DNA of 37,389 bases from an uncultured Eubacteriales bacterium (GTDB lineage Bacteria; Bacillota; Clostridia; Oscillospirales; Acutalibacteraceae): positions 1-37,389 of the forward strand of contig CAKRRH010000018.1 of NCBI GenBank assembly GCA_934394855.1, written 5' to 3'. This document shows, one piece after another, positions 7,036-15,437 of the stretch (positions are counted from its first letter, which is position 1; each line of letters opens with the position of its first letter). The notes below the pieces were generated by a model. The model was not told the origin of the DNA and ran no database searches. It worked only from the letters and a program-made list of their open reading frames with translations. The translations under genes were made by a program, and so were the position numbers.

Positions 7036-7761
7036 ATGTCAGTAGTTTCAATGAAACAGCTTCTTGAAGCAGGTGTTCATTTCGGACATCAGACAAGACG
7101 CTGGAACCCGAAAATGGCTCAGTACATCTTCACTGAGCGTAACGGTATCTACATCATCGACTTGCAGAAAACCGTTAAAAAACTCGAAGAGGCATATAAC
7201 CTCGTTCGTGATATGTCAGCAGAAGGCAAGGACATCCTCTTTGTCGGAACAAAAAAACAGGCGGCTGACTCAATCAAAGAAGAAGCAGAATTTTGCTCAA
7301 TGCCTTATGTTAACGCTCGTTGGCTCGGCGGCATGATGACAAACTTCCGCACAATTCGTCGCAGAATTGAAAGACTTAACCAGCTTCGCAAAATGGAAGA
7401 AGACGGCACATTTGAGCTTCTCCCGAAAAAAGAAGTAATCAAGCTCCGCGGTGAGATCGAACGCCTTGAAAAATTCATGGGCGGTATCCAGAACATGAAG
7501 TCGCTTCCGGGCGCATTGTTCATTGTTGACCCGAGAAAAGAACATATTGCTGTTCTCGAAGCTAAGAAGCTCGGTATTCCGATTATTGCAATCGTTGATA
7601 CTAATTGCGATCCTGATGAAATCGATTATGTAATTCCGGGTAACGACGACGCTATCCGTGCAGTTAAGCTCATTGCTCATACAATGGCAGAAGCTGTTAT
7701 CGAAGGCAGACAGGGCGAGCAGACAACAGTTGAAGAAACTGAAGAAGCAGACGCTGAATAA
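7036..7761 (+). CDS. rpsB: 30S ribosomal protein S2
   Basis: S2 binds late to the 30S head/body junction and is needed for S1 and mRNA binding. The 241-residue protein begins MSVVSMKQLLEAGVHFGHQTRRWNPKM, the classic S2 N-terminus. It has the central ARWLGGMMTNFRTI and the C-terminal block FIVDPRKEHIAVLEAKKLGIPIIAIVDTNCDPD. The ATG at 7036 is preceded by TGGAGG; the open frame extends upstream to 6937, but that part is leader RNA carrying the hairpin. The acidic tail (TTVEETEEADAE) is normal. It is followed after 39 bases by tsf, the near-universal arrangement. Control probably acts through the leader. Confidence 0.98.
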   Translation: MSVVSMKQLLEAGVHFGHQTRRWNPKMAQYIFTERNGIYIIDLQKTVKKLEEAYNLVRDMSAEGKDILFVGTKKQAADSIKEEAEFCSMPYVNARWLGGMMTNFRTIRRRIERLNQLRKMEEDGTFELLPKKEVIKLRGEIERLEKFMGGIQNMKSLPGALFIVDPRKEHIAVLEAKKLGIPIIAIVDTNCDPDEIDYVIPGNDDAIRAVKLIAHTMAEAVIEGRQGEQTTVEETEEADAE

Positions 7762-7800
7762 TTTATATTACACAATCCCAACCAAGGAGGATATATACAC

Positions 7801-8715
7801 ATGGCTTTTACAGCAAAAGATGTGCAGGCGCTTCGTGAGAAGACAGGCTGCGGTATGATGGACTGCAAAAAGGCGCTCGTTGAGTGTGACGGCGACATGG
7901 ATAAAGCTGTTGACTTTCTTCGTGAGAAGGGTCTTGCACAGCAGGCTAAAAAATCAGGCAGAGTTGCAGCTGAGGGTATGGTTGCAACATATGTTGACGG
8001 CAAAGTCGGCGCAATGGTCGAAGTAAATGCTGAAACCGATTTCGTTGCAGGCGGCGATCCGTTTAAAGAGCTTACAAACACAATCGCTAAGGTAGTCGCA
8101 GAGCAAAATCCGGCTGACCTTGACGCTCTTAATGCTTGCACGGTTGACGGCAAGACAGTTGAGCAGCTCGTTCAGGAGCTCTTCCTCGTTGTTCGTGAGA
8201 ACATGAAGATCCGCAGATTTGTTCGTGTTGAAGGCAATGTTGTCAGCTATGTTCATGCAGGCGGCAGAATCGGCGTTTTGGTTGATTTTGAAACCTCTGA
8301 CGAAATTGCAGCTAACGATAAATTCATTGCTATGGCTAAAGATGTTGCAATGCAGATTGCAGCTATCAACCCGCTTTACCTCAACAAAGAATCTGTTCCG
8401 CAGGCAGATATTGACCATGAGAAAGAAATCATGGTTGCACAGATGAAAGAAGATCCGAAAATGGCTAACAAGCCTGAGCAGGTTCTTCATAAAATCGTTG
8501 AAGGTAAGCTCGGCAAATTCTTCAAGGAAAATTGCCTTACCGAGCAGGAATTTGTTAAGAACGGCGACTTCACCGTATCACAGGTTATTGCTAACACAGC
8601 AAAAGAGCTCGGCGGAGAGATCGTTCTCAAAGGCTTCACCCGCTATGAAAAGGGCGAAGGCATTCAGAAGCGTGAAGATGATTTCGCTGCTGAAGTTGCA
8701 AGCATGGTTAAATAA
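7801..8715 (+). CDS. tsf: Translation elongation factor Ts
   Basis: EF-Ts is the nucleotide exchange factor that regenerates EF-Tu-GTP in the cytoplasm. The 304 residues begin with the UBA-like domain MAFTAKDVQALREKTGCGMMDCKKALVECDGD. The signature EGMVATYVDGKVGAMVEVNAETDFVA (about residues 58-83) contains the TDF(V) motif that inserts into EF-Tu. The core domain includes VVSYVHAGGRIGVLVDF. The start ATG follows AAGGAGG. It is the second gene after rpsB and ends at the strong terminator 8748-8789. The length is in the usual range for Firmicutes. Confidence 0.98.
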   Translation: MAFTAKDVQALREKTGCGMMDCKKALVECDGDMDKAVDFLREKGLAQQAKKSGRVAAEGMVATYVDGKVGAMVEVNAETDFVAGGDPFKELTNTIAKVVAEQNPADLDALNACTVDGKTVEQLVQELFLVVRENMKIRRFVRVEGNVVSYVHAGGRIGVLVDFETSDEIAANDKFIAMAKDVAMQIAAINPLYLNKESVPQADIDHEKEIMVAQMKEDPKMANKPEQVLHKIVEGKLGKFFKENCLTEQEFVKNGDFTVSQVIANTAKELGGEIVLKGFTRYEKGEGIQKREDDFAAEVASMVK

Positions 8716-8747
8716 TTTTAACTTTGCGGCATAATAAATGCATTGAT

Positions 8748-8789
8748 ATACGCTTGCGGACTAAACGGTTTGCAAGCGTATTTTTTATT
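8748..8789 (+). terminator. Intrinsic terminator of rpsB-tsf
   Basis: atacgcttgc (8748-8757) pairs with gcaagcgtat (8772-8781) around a 14-nt loop, followed by a T-rich tract to 8789. Confidence 0.92.
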
Positions 8790-8806
8790 TTGATTAAGGG
8801 TTAAAT

Positions 8807-10360
8807 ATGAGTATATTAGATGTTAAAAATTTAACGCAGATTTTCGGAGATAAAAAGCTGTTTTCAAATGCGGATATGCAGTTGTTCGGCGGCGATAAAT
8901 TGGGGCTTACGGGGCTTAACGGCGCAGGTAAATCTACATTCATCAATATTCTGATAGGCGAAGTTGTACCCGATGAAGGATATGTTCGCTGGAATCCGAG
9001 AGTCAAGCTCGGCTATTTGGATCAGCAGGCAAAAATCACCGAACATCAGACGATCAAGCATTATCTTAAATCGGCTTTCGCTGATTTATATGAGATTGAT
9101 GATGAACTGTCGGCGATTGATGAGCAAATCAGCGTTTGCAAAGATGAAACCGAGCAGATTTCATTATGCGAAAAGGCTGAAAAGCTAAGAGAAAAGCTTG
9201 AAGATAACGGATTTTATGCGATAAACAGCACGATTGACAAAGCGGCGGCAGGTCTCGGAATCACCTCATTCGGACTTGACAGCGATGTTGCGACGCTCAG
9301 CGGCGGTCAAAGAGCAAAGGTAATGCTCGCTAAATTGTTGCTCCAAAACCCTGATGTATTGCTGCTTGACGAGCCGACTAACTTTCTCGATAAAGAGCAC
9401 ATCGCGTGGCTTTCAAAATATCTGAACAACTTCAAGGGTTCGTTCATTTTGGTAAGCCATGATTTTGAATTTCTCAATTCGGTTGTAAACTGCATTTGCG
9501 ACATTGACAACGGAAAAATAACCCGATTTAACGGAACATATGAGAAATTTGTCAAGCTGAAGGAAATCAAGCGTCAGGAATATGAGAAGAATTATAACGC
9601 ACAGCAAAAGGAAATTGCCAAACTGCAAACCTTTATCGATAAAAATATTGTGCGGGCGTCTACTTCAAAAATGGCAAAATCAAGACGCAAGCAGCTTGAG
9701 CGAATGGAAAAGTTAGATAAGCCGACTAAACAGCCGAAACCGAGCTTCATGTTCCGCTATACGCCCGCAGTCGGTCAGACAATCCTCACCTGTGAGGCGC
9801 TTGAAATCGGCTATTATGACACACTTGTGCCACCGATCGATGTCGAATTGCGTTATAATCAAAAGCTCGCTGTAACCGGATTTAACGGAATCGGTAAATC
9901 CACATTCATTAAGACGATTTACGGAATAATACCGAAAATCGCAGGTGATTTCAAACTTGCGGAAAAAGTCAAAATCGGTTATTATATGCAGGAAAACCTG
10001 TTTGATAATGATAATATCACGGCGCTTGAAGAGATCAAAAACGCATATCCGAGGCTAAATGATAAAGATGTTCGCACAGCGCTTTCACGATGCGGATTAT
10101 CTGCCGTTCAGATAATGCAGCCGCTTAATACGCTCAGCGGCGGCGAGCAGTCTAAGGTGAAATTATGTAAACTAACTTTGTCGGATTATAATTTACTGCT
10201 GCTTGACGAGCCGACAAATCACCTTGATGTAAATGCGGTAGAACAGCTCAAAATCGCAATCAAGCTGTTTGACGGTGCAGTATTATTCGTTTCTCACAGC
10301 AAGGAATTCTGCGACAGCGTTGCAGACAAAGTGCTTGATTTTGAAAAGCTGTTCGACTGA
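8807..10360 (+). CDS. ABC-F family ATPase
   Basis: A cytoplasmic protein with two ATP-binding cassettes and no membrane domain. ABC-F proteins act on the ribosome (translation factors such as EttA/YbiT/YdiF, or antibiotic resistance factors). NBD1 has Walker A GLNGAGKST (36-44), LSGGQ near 165 and Walker B VLLLDEPTN near 184. The interdomain linker (about 245-320) is rich in Lys, Glu and Gln, as in ABC-F P-site tRNA-interaction motifs. NBD2 has GFNGIGKST near 357, LSGGEQ near 443 and LLLLDEPTNHLD. The 517-residue length and short linker fit the housekeeping YbiT-like class rather than a dedicated resistance protein. The gene lies 17 bases past the tsf terminator T-tract with no distinct promoter seen, so it may be expressed by readthrough. 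Confidence 0.9.
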   Translation: MSILDVKNLTQIFGDKKLFSNADMQLFGGDKLGLTGLNGAGKSTFINILIGEVVPDEGYVRWNPRVKLGYLDQQAKITEHQTIKHYLKSAFADLYEIDDELSAIDEQISVCKDETEQISLCEKAEKLREKLEDNGFYAINSTIDKAAAGLGITSFGLDSDVATLSGGQRAKVMLAKLLLQNPDVLLLDEPTNFLDKEHIAWLSKYLNNFKGSFILVSHDFEFLNSVVNCICDIDNGKITRFNGTYEKFVKLKEIKRQEYEKNYNAQQKEIAKLQTFIDKNIVRASTSKMAKSRRKQLERMEKLDKPTKQPKPSFMFRYTPAVGQTILTCEALEIGYYDTLVPPIDVELRYNQKLAVTGFNGIGKSTFIKTIYGIIPKIAGDFKLAEKVKIGYYMQENLFDNDNITALEEIKNAYPRLNDKDVRTALSRCGLSAVQIMQPLNTLSGGEQSKVKLCKLTLSDYNLLLLDEPTNHLDVNAVEQLKIAIKLFDGAVLFVSHSKEFCDSVADKVLDFEKLFD

Positions 10361-10402
10361 CGATTGAATCATGAAATTGCGCCGCTTTTGAGTATATTAT
10401 AC

Positions 10403-10431
10403 TTGAAAAATCGGTTAAATTATGGTAAAAT
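10403..10431 (+). promoter_or_regulatory. Promoter of the 10461 membrane protein gene
   Basis: TTGAAA (10403-10408), a 17-base spacer and TAAAAT (10426-10431), 30 bases before the ATG. Confidence 0.75.
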
Positions 10432-10460
10432 AGTTAAAAATATTAAAGGTGCGATTTTTT

Positions 10461-10850
10461 ATGATGATATTCGAGAGCCTTGCGATAATAGCAATCGTTC
10501 TTGCAATGGCGTTTATCTTTTTAAGAGCAAAGAAAAAAGAATATTTTTGGTCGATGTTGCCGCTTACCATTTTGCCGTTCATTCAGATAATAACCAAACC
10601 TATTGTCGCTTTACTCAAACAAACCGTTCATATCCGTCCGATTTCGGTCAGCGTCTGCATGGTCTTCATTGCGCTGATTGCCGAAAGCATATTGATCGGT
10701 CTTGCGGCGAATGCGCTTCATTCAAAAAAGCAAAAAACGACCTATCTTCTGTTATGCGGAAGTTTTTCGCTTGTGCTTGCAATGATTTTCATTTTAAATG
10801 ACATGAAGGTATTTTTAACACTCACTTCATCTTTAATAACTCTAATTTAA
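10461..10850 (+). CDS. Small four-helix membrane protein, function unknown
   Basis: I do not recognise the family. The 129-residue protein starts MMIFESLAIIAIVLAMAFIFL. It shows about four hydrophobic segments, near residues 3-20, 28-45, 57-77 and 88-107, separated by short lysine-containing loops (RAKKKEY, HSKKQK). No cysteine pairs or catalytic motifs are evident. I place the start at ATG 10461, ten bases after an AAAGGTG, rather than at the in-frame GTG 10449 that overlaps that ribosome binding sequence. It has its own promoter and ends before a bidirectional terminator, so it is a single-gene unit. Confidence 0.7.
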   Translation: MMIFESLAIIAIVLAMAFIFLRAKKKEYFWSMLPLTILPFIQIITKPIVALLKQTVHIRPISVSVCMVFIALIAESILIGLAANALHSKKQKTTYLLLCGSFSLVLAMIFILNDMKVFLTLTSSLITLI

Positions 10851-10892
10851 CAATAATAATTGCATTAATCCAAAAAATAATATAACATAAAT

Positions 10893-10928
10893 AAACCGCT
10901 TTGGAATTTGAACCCTAAAGCGGTTTTT
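10893..10928. terminator. Bidirectional terminator
   Basis: aaaccgcttt (10893-10902) pairs with aaagcggttt (10917-10926); T-runs follow on both strands. It serves the convergent membrane-protein gene (+) and azlD (-). Confidence 0.85.
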
Positions 10929-10944
10929 ATTATGATATATTCGT

Positions 10945-11277
10945 TTAAAAAACAAACTGCACCAAAATCATGTAGAGCAATGTGCCGACGCCGATGCTAA
11001 GCAAAACATTGCCTTTTTTTATATGCAAAAACGCAATCACGGCAATCGAGATAAGCTCGGGAATGCCATATGGATAGGCAATCACCGAAACATTTTTAAG
11101 GCAATATACGATCAGCAAGCCCATTGTTGCGGCAGGCAGAACGGTTGAAAGATAGTTTATGATCTTCGGCGGATTTTTTGAGTCGGGGAATATCAAAAAG
11201 GGGAGAACCCTTGTCAGAAATGTGCCGACCGCCAAAATTAAAATAAGCAAAAATGCCTGTAAATTTGTCAGCGTCAT
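10945..11277 (-). CDS. azlD: AzlD-like branched-chain amino acid exporter subunit
   Basis: The small partner of AzlC-type transporters, which export branched-chain amino acids or their analogues. The 110 residues form four hydrophobic segments. The typical AzlD features are the start LQAFLLILILAVGTFLTRVLPFLIFP, the LSTVLPAATMGLLIVYCLKN block and a C-terminal VGTLLYMIL. Its ATG overlaps the azlC stop in an ATGA arrangement (11274-11277), so translation is coupled. The two proteins form a membrane complex. The pair stands downstream of a cytoplasmic glycosidase, an unusual companion. Confidence 0.88.
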   Translation of the reverse strand: MTLTNLQAFLLILILAVGTFLTRVLPFLIFPDSKNPPKIINYLSTVLPAATMGLLIVYCLKNVSVIAYPYGIPELISIAVIAFLHIKKGNVLLSIGVGTLLYMILVQFVF

Positions 11278-11999
11278 TGAACATTCTCCTTCCTCTTGTT
11301 TTGAATCAGACGAAGGATAAGCAACGCCGCCAAAATGATTGCCATTGCAGGAACAACAAGGTTATCTGCACCGAAAATCAATAATGCGGCAACTGTTCCG
11401 CCAATGCCGATTGCACCTGCAATTCGATTATTTTTCTGTTTAAGCTGTTCAATGAAGAGAACAACGAACAAAGCAGTCAGAACAAAGTCAAGTCCTTTGG
11501 TGTTAAATGAGATGAATGAGCCGAAAACAGCGCCGATGAATGATGCCGCCACCCAATAGAGATAGTCAAGCGACGATATTGCAAAATAGAAATATCGGCT
11601 CGGTACCGTTTTAGGAACAGTGACGGTTGAGAGAATAGAGAATGTTTCGTCCGTCAGCCAAAATATCAGGAAAAATTTAAATTTTCCCATATTCTTAAAT
11701 TTTTTCAAGAGCGACAGTCCATAGAACAAATGTCTTGCATTTACCATGATTGCAAGAACAAACGCCGAGATCGGGTCAAATGCCGCTGTGAAAAGAGTAA
11801 CGGCAATATATTCAATGCTTCCTCCGTAAACTAAAATGCTCATGAAGGTTGCCCAAAAGATTCCGCAGCCCTTTGTACTCATCAATACACCATAGGCAAA
11901 TCCAAGCACCAAATAGCCTGTCAGCACAGGAATTGTATGAGGAAAAGCCAAGTGATATGCTTTTTTGAAATTTTGAAGTCTTTCTGTTTTGTCCGTAAT
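11274..11999 (-). CDS. azlC: AzlC-like branched-chain amino acid exporter, apparent AUU start
   Basis: The large subunit of the AzlCD exporter, with several membrane segments. Family landmarks are FPHTIPVLTGYLVLGFAYGVLM near the N-terminus, the conserved VNARHLFYGLSLL and LIFWLTDETFSI. The frame contains no ATG or GTG where the N-terminus should be. The homologous start lies at TDKTERLQNFKKAYHLAFPH, whose first codon is ATT at 11999-11997, preceded by a good AAAGGAAG (12010-12003). An in-frame TAA at 12014-12012 rules out a longer protein. The TTG at 11951 has no ribosome binding site and would delete the conserved amphipathic start. The SD follows the stop codon of the upstream glycosidase gene, so reinitiation could help the weak AUU start. 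Confidence 0.85.
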   Translation of the reverse strand: MTDKTERLQNFKKAYHLAFPHTIPVLTGYLVLGFAYGVLMSTKGCGIFWATFMSILVYGGSIEYIAVTLFTAAFDPISAFVLAIMVNARHLFYGLSLLKKFKNMGKFKFFLIFWLTDETFSILSTVTVPKTVPSRYFYFAISSLDYLYWVAASFIGAVFGSFISFNTKGLDFVLTALFVVLFIEQLKQKNNRIAGAIGIGGTVAALLIFGADNLVVPAMAIILAALLILRLIQNKRKENVQ

Positions 12000-12014
12000 A
12001 ATCTTCCTTTGTTA

Positions 12015-15000
12015 TTAACCTATAACAGGGGGTGCAACTACGCCTTGCTCCCATGTTACATAATCGTAAGTCCAGCTGTTGGCATATGTCCTCCAAGCGT
12101 TCGGACCCCACCAAATCGGAATATAGTCGCCGTTGTGGTCTGCGTCTCCGTGCCATGTCATATGAAGCGCGCCGAATGTGTTGACGCGAGTGCCGATAAG
12201 CCTTATCGTGATTTCATGCTCACCGTTTTTGACATTATCAATATGAAGTGAGAACGGCGCTGTGACAATATCGCCGGCATAATCGCCGTCTAACAATATT
12301 TCAGCCATTGCACCTCTGATTTTCGGCAGATATATGTTGATCTTGCCGGAATTTACATTCACATTCAATTTATAACGAACATCTCCACCATAGAACATGA
12401 GTCCTTGTTTTGCAATGTCGGCAAAACGCAATTTGTCGGGGAGTTTATCAATATACGGCTCGTTTTTCTCATTGCAATATACACCGAAGTCACCAAGCAA
12501 ATAACAGCTTTCGGGGTTTGCCTTGATAAAATACGGCATTTCAATTATAATCTCATTTTTGCCGATTTTCAAGGCTCCGAGCGCAATTTTTTCAATGGAA
12601 ATGTCAACATAATTTCCGATTACAGCAGGATTAATTTCCGCACCGTTAAAATATATCTTACAGGTTGAGAGATTTTCTCCTGCGAGGATAACATCTGTTA
12701 TGATTTTGCTTTCAAATTCATATTTAAGCGTGAGCAGATTTGTGACCGTCGTATCATTGATGACCCACGGTTGAGGCGAACCCTCAGACCTGTCTTTCCA
12801 ATTAAGCCGCTGGCGGCATATGTTGTCAAGCCGCAAAATTTCTTCTTTTCCTTCAAATTCGCCGTCGTCTAATTTAAACTCGGCTTTGTCAAGCAAAAAT
12901 ACATTCGGTTCATCAAGCGAAAATTTTGCTGACTCAAATGTATTGCCGTCAAATCCGCACGGTTTAACCATTTTTTCATCAACATTGATTTTCGCTTTGG
13001 TCAGCCTTAACAAAAGGCTGTCGTCGGCATACATTTTCTGATGAATATATGTTTTGCCGTCCCGAATTTCAAAATCTGCCGCAAAAATCTTGCCGCTCAT
13101 TGCGTCATATATTGTCGGGTGATATTCTCCGTCTATTTTAAGCGTAATATCATCGCAGTTTACAGAATCAACATCGGTTTCGTGAGCCGCTTTTGCGATA
13201 AACAGCCATTTCTCGCTGCCGTCGTTACGCATTTGATATGTATATTTTAAGCACCGCTCGCCGTTTTCCACAATGTCAATTTCACGGTATTTATCAACCG
13301 CATCAACAATGTCGCATATATCACCGCCGATTTTTTGTGACTTATCATAAACCGCTTTTGCCTTGTCGGATAAAATGCCGTCAACATATTTAGGACAATC
13401 ACCCGACCAAATGAGAACGCCGCCGCTTTCGATATATTTATCGAAAATTTGCAGGGTAGAGGAGCAAATCGTTTCGATTTTCGGAACTACAACCACATCA
13501 TATTTTGCACAGCCGACCGATAATATATCCGATATTTTGTCTTTGTCAACCTGATATTCCAAATTGCTTTCCGACAGAAAATCGAAGTCAACAAGATTAG
13601 TGATCATTGCCTTGCAAAGCGGACCGAAATAGCGGTCGTCATAATCCTGTCTGAACTGTTGTGTATGTTCCTCCGTGCCGAAATTTAGCCACATTGTGCG
13701 AATCGGGTGGAGCATAGCAACATGGCACGAGCGTTTTCCTCTTGTGAGCGCCACCGCAACTCTGCCGAAATAATCCTCGATTATGTGATATTTGTCAGCG
13801 AAAGCCGCCTGATAGCTGATTGAAGCCGGATAGTCACGCTTTGATTCGCCGTTCATTGCATACCAAGCAAGATGAGGCACACGAACAGTAACACCAAGAG
13901 CCGCTTGCCAGTCGCCGTGATGCTTATGATGCTTAAAATCAAAATCCCAGTTAGTAACGCCGTCAAGCTCACAAAGCATTGCCTCATTGCCGTTTTGATT
14001 TACCATTGACTGACACTGTTTAGCGGTGACATATTCATGACCGTCAAGAAGCATATCGATTCCGGGGATTCCGAAATTGCGATAATGACGCATTGCGTCA
14101 CCGACTGAGAATGTCTGGTTTGACAAAAGCTGCTCATTCATGATGTGACCCGTCATCGGCAGATTATTGTTCCTGCACCAGGAACCATATTGATCGGCAA
14201 AAGCGGTCGCAAACAGCTCGGTTGTAAATTCATGATAACGATAGCGTGTGACGGATTTCACGCCGTCTGACGACTCATAGAACACCTCAGGCAACTTATC
14301 AAGAATATCCTCACCGTATTTTTCCGAATATTTACTTGCATATTCGTCAGTCCACGGCAGGCTTATATCGTCGTGATCCTTTGCGCTTTTCGCAGGTTTT
14401 TGCCATGCGGTCTGCGGCTCGTCTGTAAATATTGCTTTGATCGTTTTTGAAAATTCGTCACCCAAATGTGCCTTATATGCCTCATGGGTTACCTCAATCA
14501 GCCGCTTAACGGCATTCGGGTTAAGTAAATCGGAGTAGCATTGATTGTTAAACCAGCCGTTGCCCGTCTTTTCAATCGTGCGATATGCATATCGCTTAAC
14601 ACCGTCGGCGTTTTCGTTTTCATCTATTCTGCGGTAGCCGCTCATGAGCCCGTCATCATCGATCGATATGTCATATGTACCGAGCAGCAAGTCGTCTTCA
14701 CCGTTCAATTTCTTTTCGGTGAACATCAAATGACGCTGTCTGAATTCCTTATCCTTTGTGACATATCCTCCGCCCGCACCCGACGGCCAACGGTCCTCGT
14801 CATAGAGCCATGCAAGCATTCCGAGTTCTTTAGCCTTGTCAACACAAACGCCCGCAAGAGAGAAGAATTCGTCCGATAAATATACCGTGTCCATTCCCGC
14901 ACGAACGTGCATATGAAAGCCGCCGTAGCCCATTTTCTTGAATATTTCGATTTGTCTTGTCAGCTCGTCCTTGTCAAGCGACGAATTCCATGCCCAAAAC

Positions 15001-15077
15001 GGCGTGGCACGATATTCGCTTGTAGGATTTTTGAACAAATCATCGCTGAACCTTTCTCTGTTTTTAGGATATAACAT
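12015..15077 (-). CDS. Large cytoplasmic glycosidase, GH106-like (alpha-L-rhamnosidase-related)
   Basis: A 1020-residue protein without signal peptide or membrane segments, so it acts on imported glycans. The N-terminal half is a TIM-barrel type domain with family-typical blocks: PFWAWNSSLDKDELTRQI, GYGGFHMHVRAGM, GMLAWLYDEDRWPSG and AIFTDEPQ, the last with acidic residues that are catalytic candidates. A glutamine-amidotransferase-like segment follows, then beta-sandwich domains (GALHMTWHGDADHNG at the end). This layout resembles GH106 and uncharacterised relatives; the substrate is not readable from sequence. I choose ATG 15077, with GGAGG nine bases upstream. A longer frame to 15137 would begin within the -35 box of the gene's own promoter. 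azlC follows after 15 bases. Confidence 0.75.
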   Translation of the reverse strand: MLYPKNRERFSDDLFKNPTSEYRATPFWAWNSSLDKDELTRQIEIFKKMGYGGFHMHVRAGMDTVYLSDEFFSLAGVCVDKAKELGMLAWLYDEDRWPSGAGGGYVTKDKEFRQRHLMFTEKKLNGEDDLLLGTYDISIDDDGLMSGYRRIDENENADGVKRYAYRTIEKTGNGWFNNQCYSDLLNPNAVKRLIEVTHEAYKAHLGDEFSKTIKAIFTDEPQTAWQKPAKSAKDHDDISLPWTDEYASKYSEKYGEDILDKLPEVFYESSDGVKSVTRYRYHEFTTELFATAFADQYGSWCRNNNLPMTGHIMNEQLLSNQTFSVGDAMRHYRNFGIPGIDMLLDGHEYVTAKQCQSMVNQNGNEAMLCELDGVTNWDFDFKHHKHHGDWQAALGVTVRVPHLAWYAMNGESKRDYPASISYQAAFADKYHIIEDYFGRVAVALTRGKRSCHVAMLHPIRTMWLNFGTEEHTQQFRQDYDDRYFGPLCKAMITNLVDFDFLSESNLEYQVDKDKISDILSVGCAKYDVVVVPKIETICSSTLQIFDKYIESGGVLIWSGDCPKYVDGILSDKAKAVYDKSQKIGGDICDIVDAVDKYREIDIVENGERCLKYTYQMRNDGSEKWLFIAKAAHETDVDSVNCDDITLKIDGEYHPTIYDAMSGKIFAADFEIRDGKTYIHQKMYADDSLLLRLTKAKINVDEKMVKPCGFDGNTFESAKFSLDEPNVFLLDKAEFKLDDGEFEGKEEILRLDNICRQRLNWKDRSEGSPQPWVINDTTVTNLLTLKYEFESKIITDVILAGENLSTCKIYFNGAEINPAVIGNYVDISIEKIALGALKIGKNEIIIEMPYFIKANPESCYLLGDFGVYCNEKNEPYIDKLPDKLRFADIAKQGLMFYGGDVRYKLNVNVNSGKINIYLPKIRGAMAEILLDGDYAGDIVTAPFSLHIDNVKNGEHEITIRLIGTRVNTFGALHMTWHGDADHNGDYIPIWWGPNAWRTYANSWTYDYVTWEQGVVAPPVIG

Positions 15078-15108
15078 TATCCTATACCTCCAATATATAT
15101 TTATGTAC

Positions 15109-15137
15109 ATTCTATCATAGCAGCACCCCAATTTCAA
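15109..15137 (-). promoter_or_regulatory. Promoter of the glycosidase-azlCD unit
   Basis: TTGAAA (15137-15132), a 17-base spacer and TAGAAT (15114-15109) on the minus strand, about 30 bases before the chosen ATG. The interval 15138-15373 between this and the glgB promoter is AT-rich, with no gene or strong hairpin seen. Confidence 0.75.
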
Positions 15138-15373
15138 TTATTTAATTGTGATATTACGCCCATTTTTATGTTTACTTCAATTATCCCGACTGCACTAATC
15201 ATAAGGTTAAAAAATTGTTAAAAAAACACTCCTTTTCAGTCAAAATTCGCCGTGATTTTTAGCTAAATGATGTATAATTTAATAGTTACCAAGTTTTATG
15301 GTATAAATTATTTAACAAAATTTATGCAATATGCCGAATTTGTTATTTTATGATGAAATATTACAAATATGCC

Positions 15374-15402
15374 TTGAAATTTAGTTGTAATTTTGTTAAA
15401 AT
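15374..15402 (+). promoter_or_regulatory. Promoter of the glycogen operon
   Basis: TTGAAA (15374-15379), a 17-base spacer and TAAAAT (15397-15402), 35 bases before the glgB start. Confidence 0.8.
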
Positions 15403-15437
15403 ATACAAAGAAAGAAGAATGGCCGGAGGTTTACACA

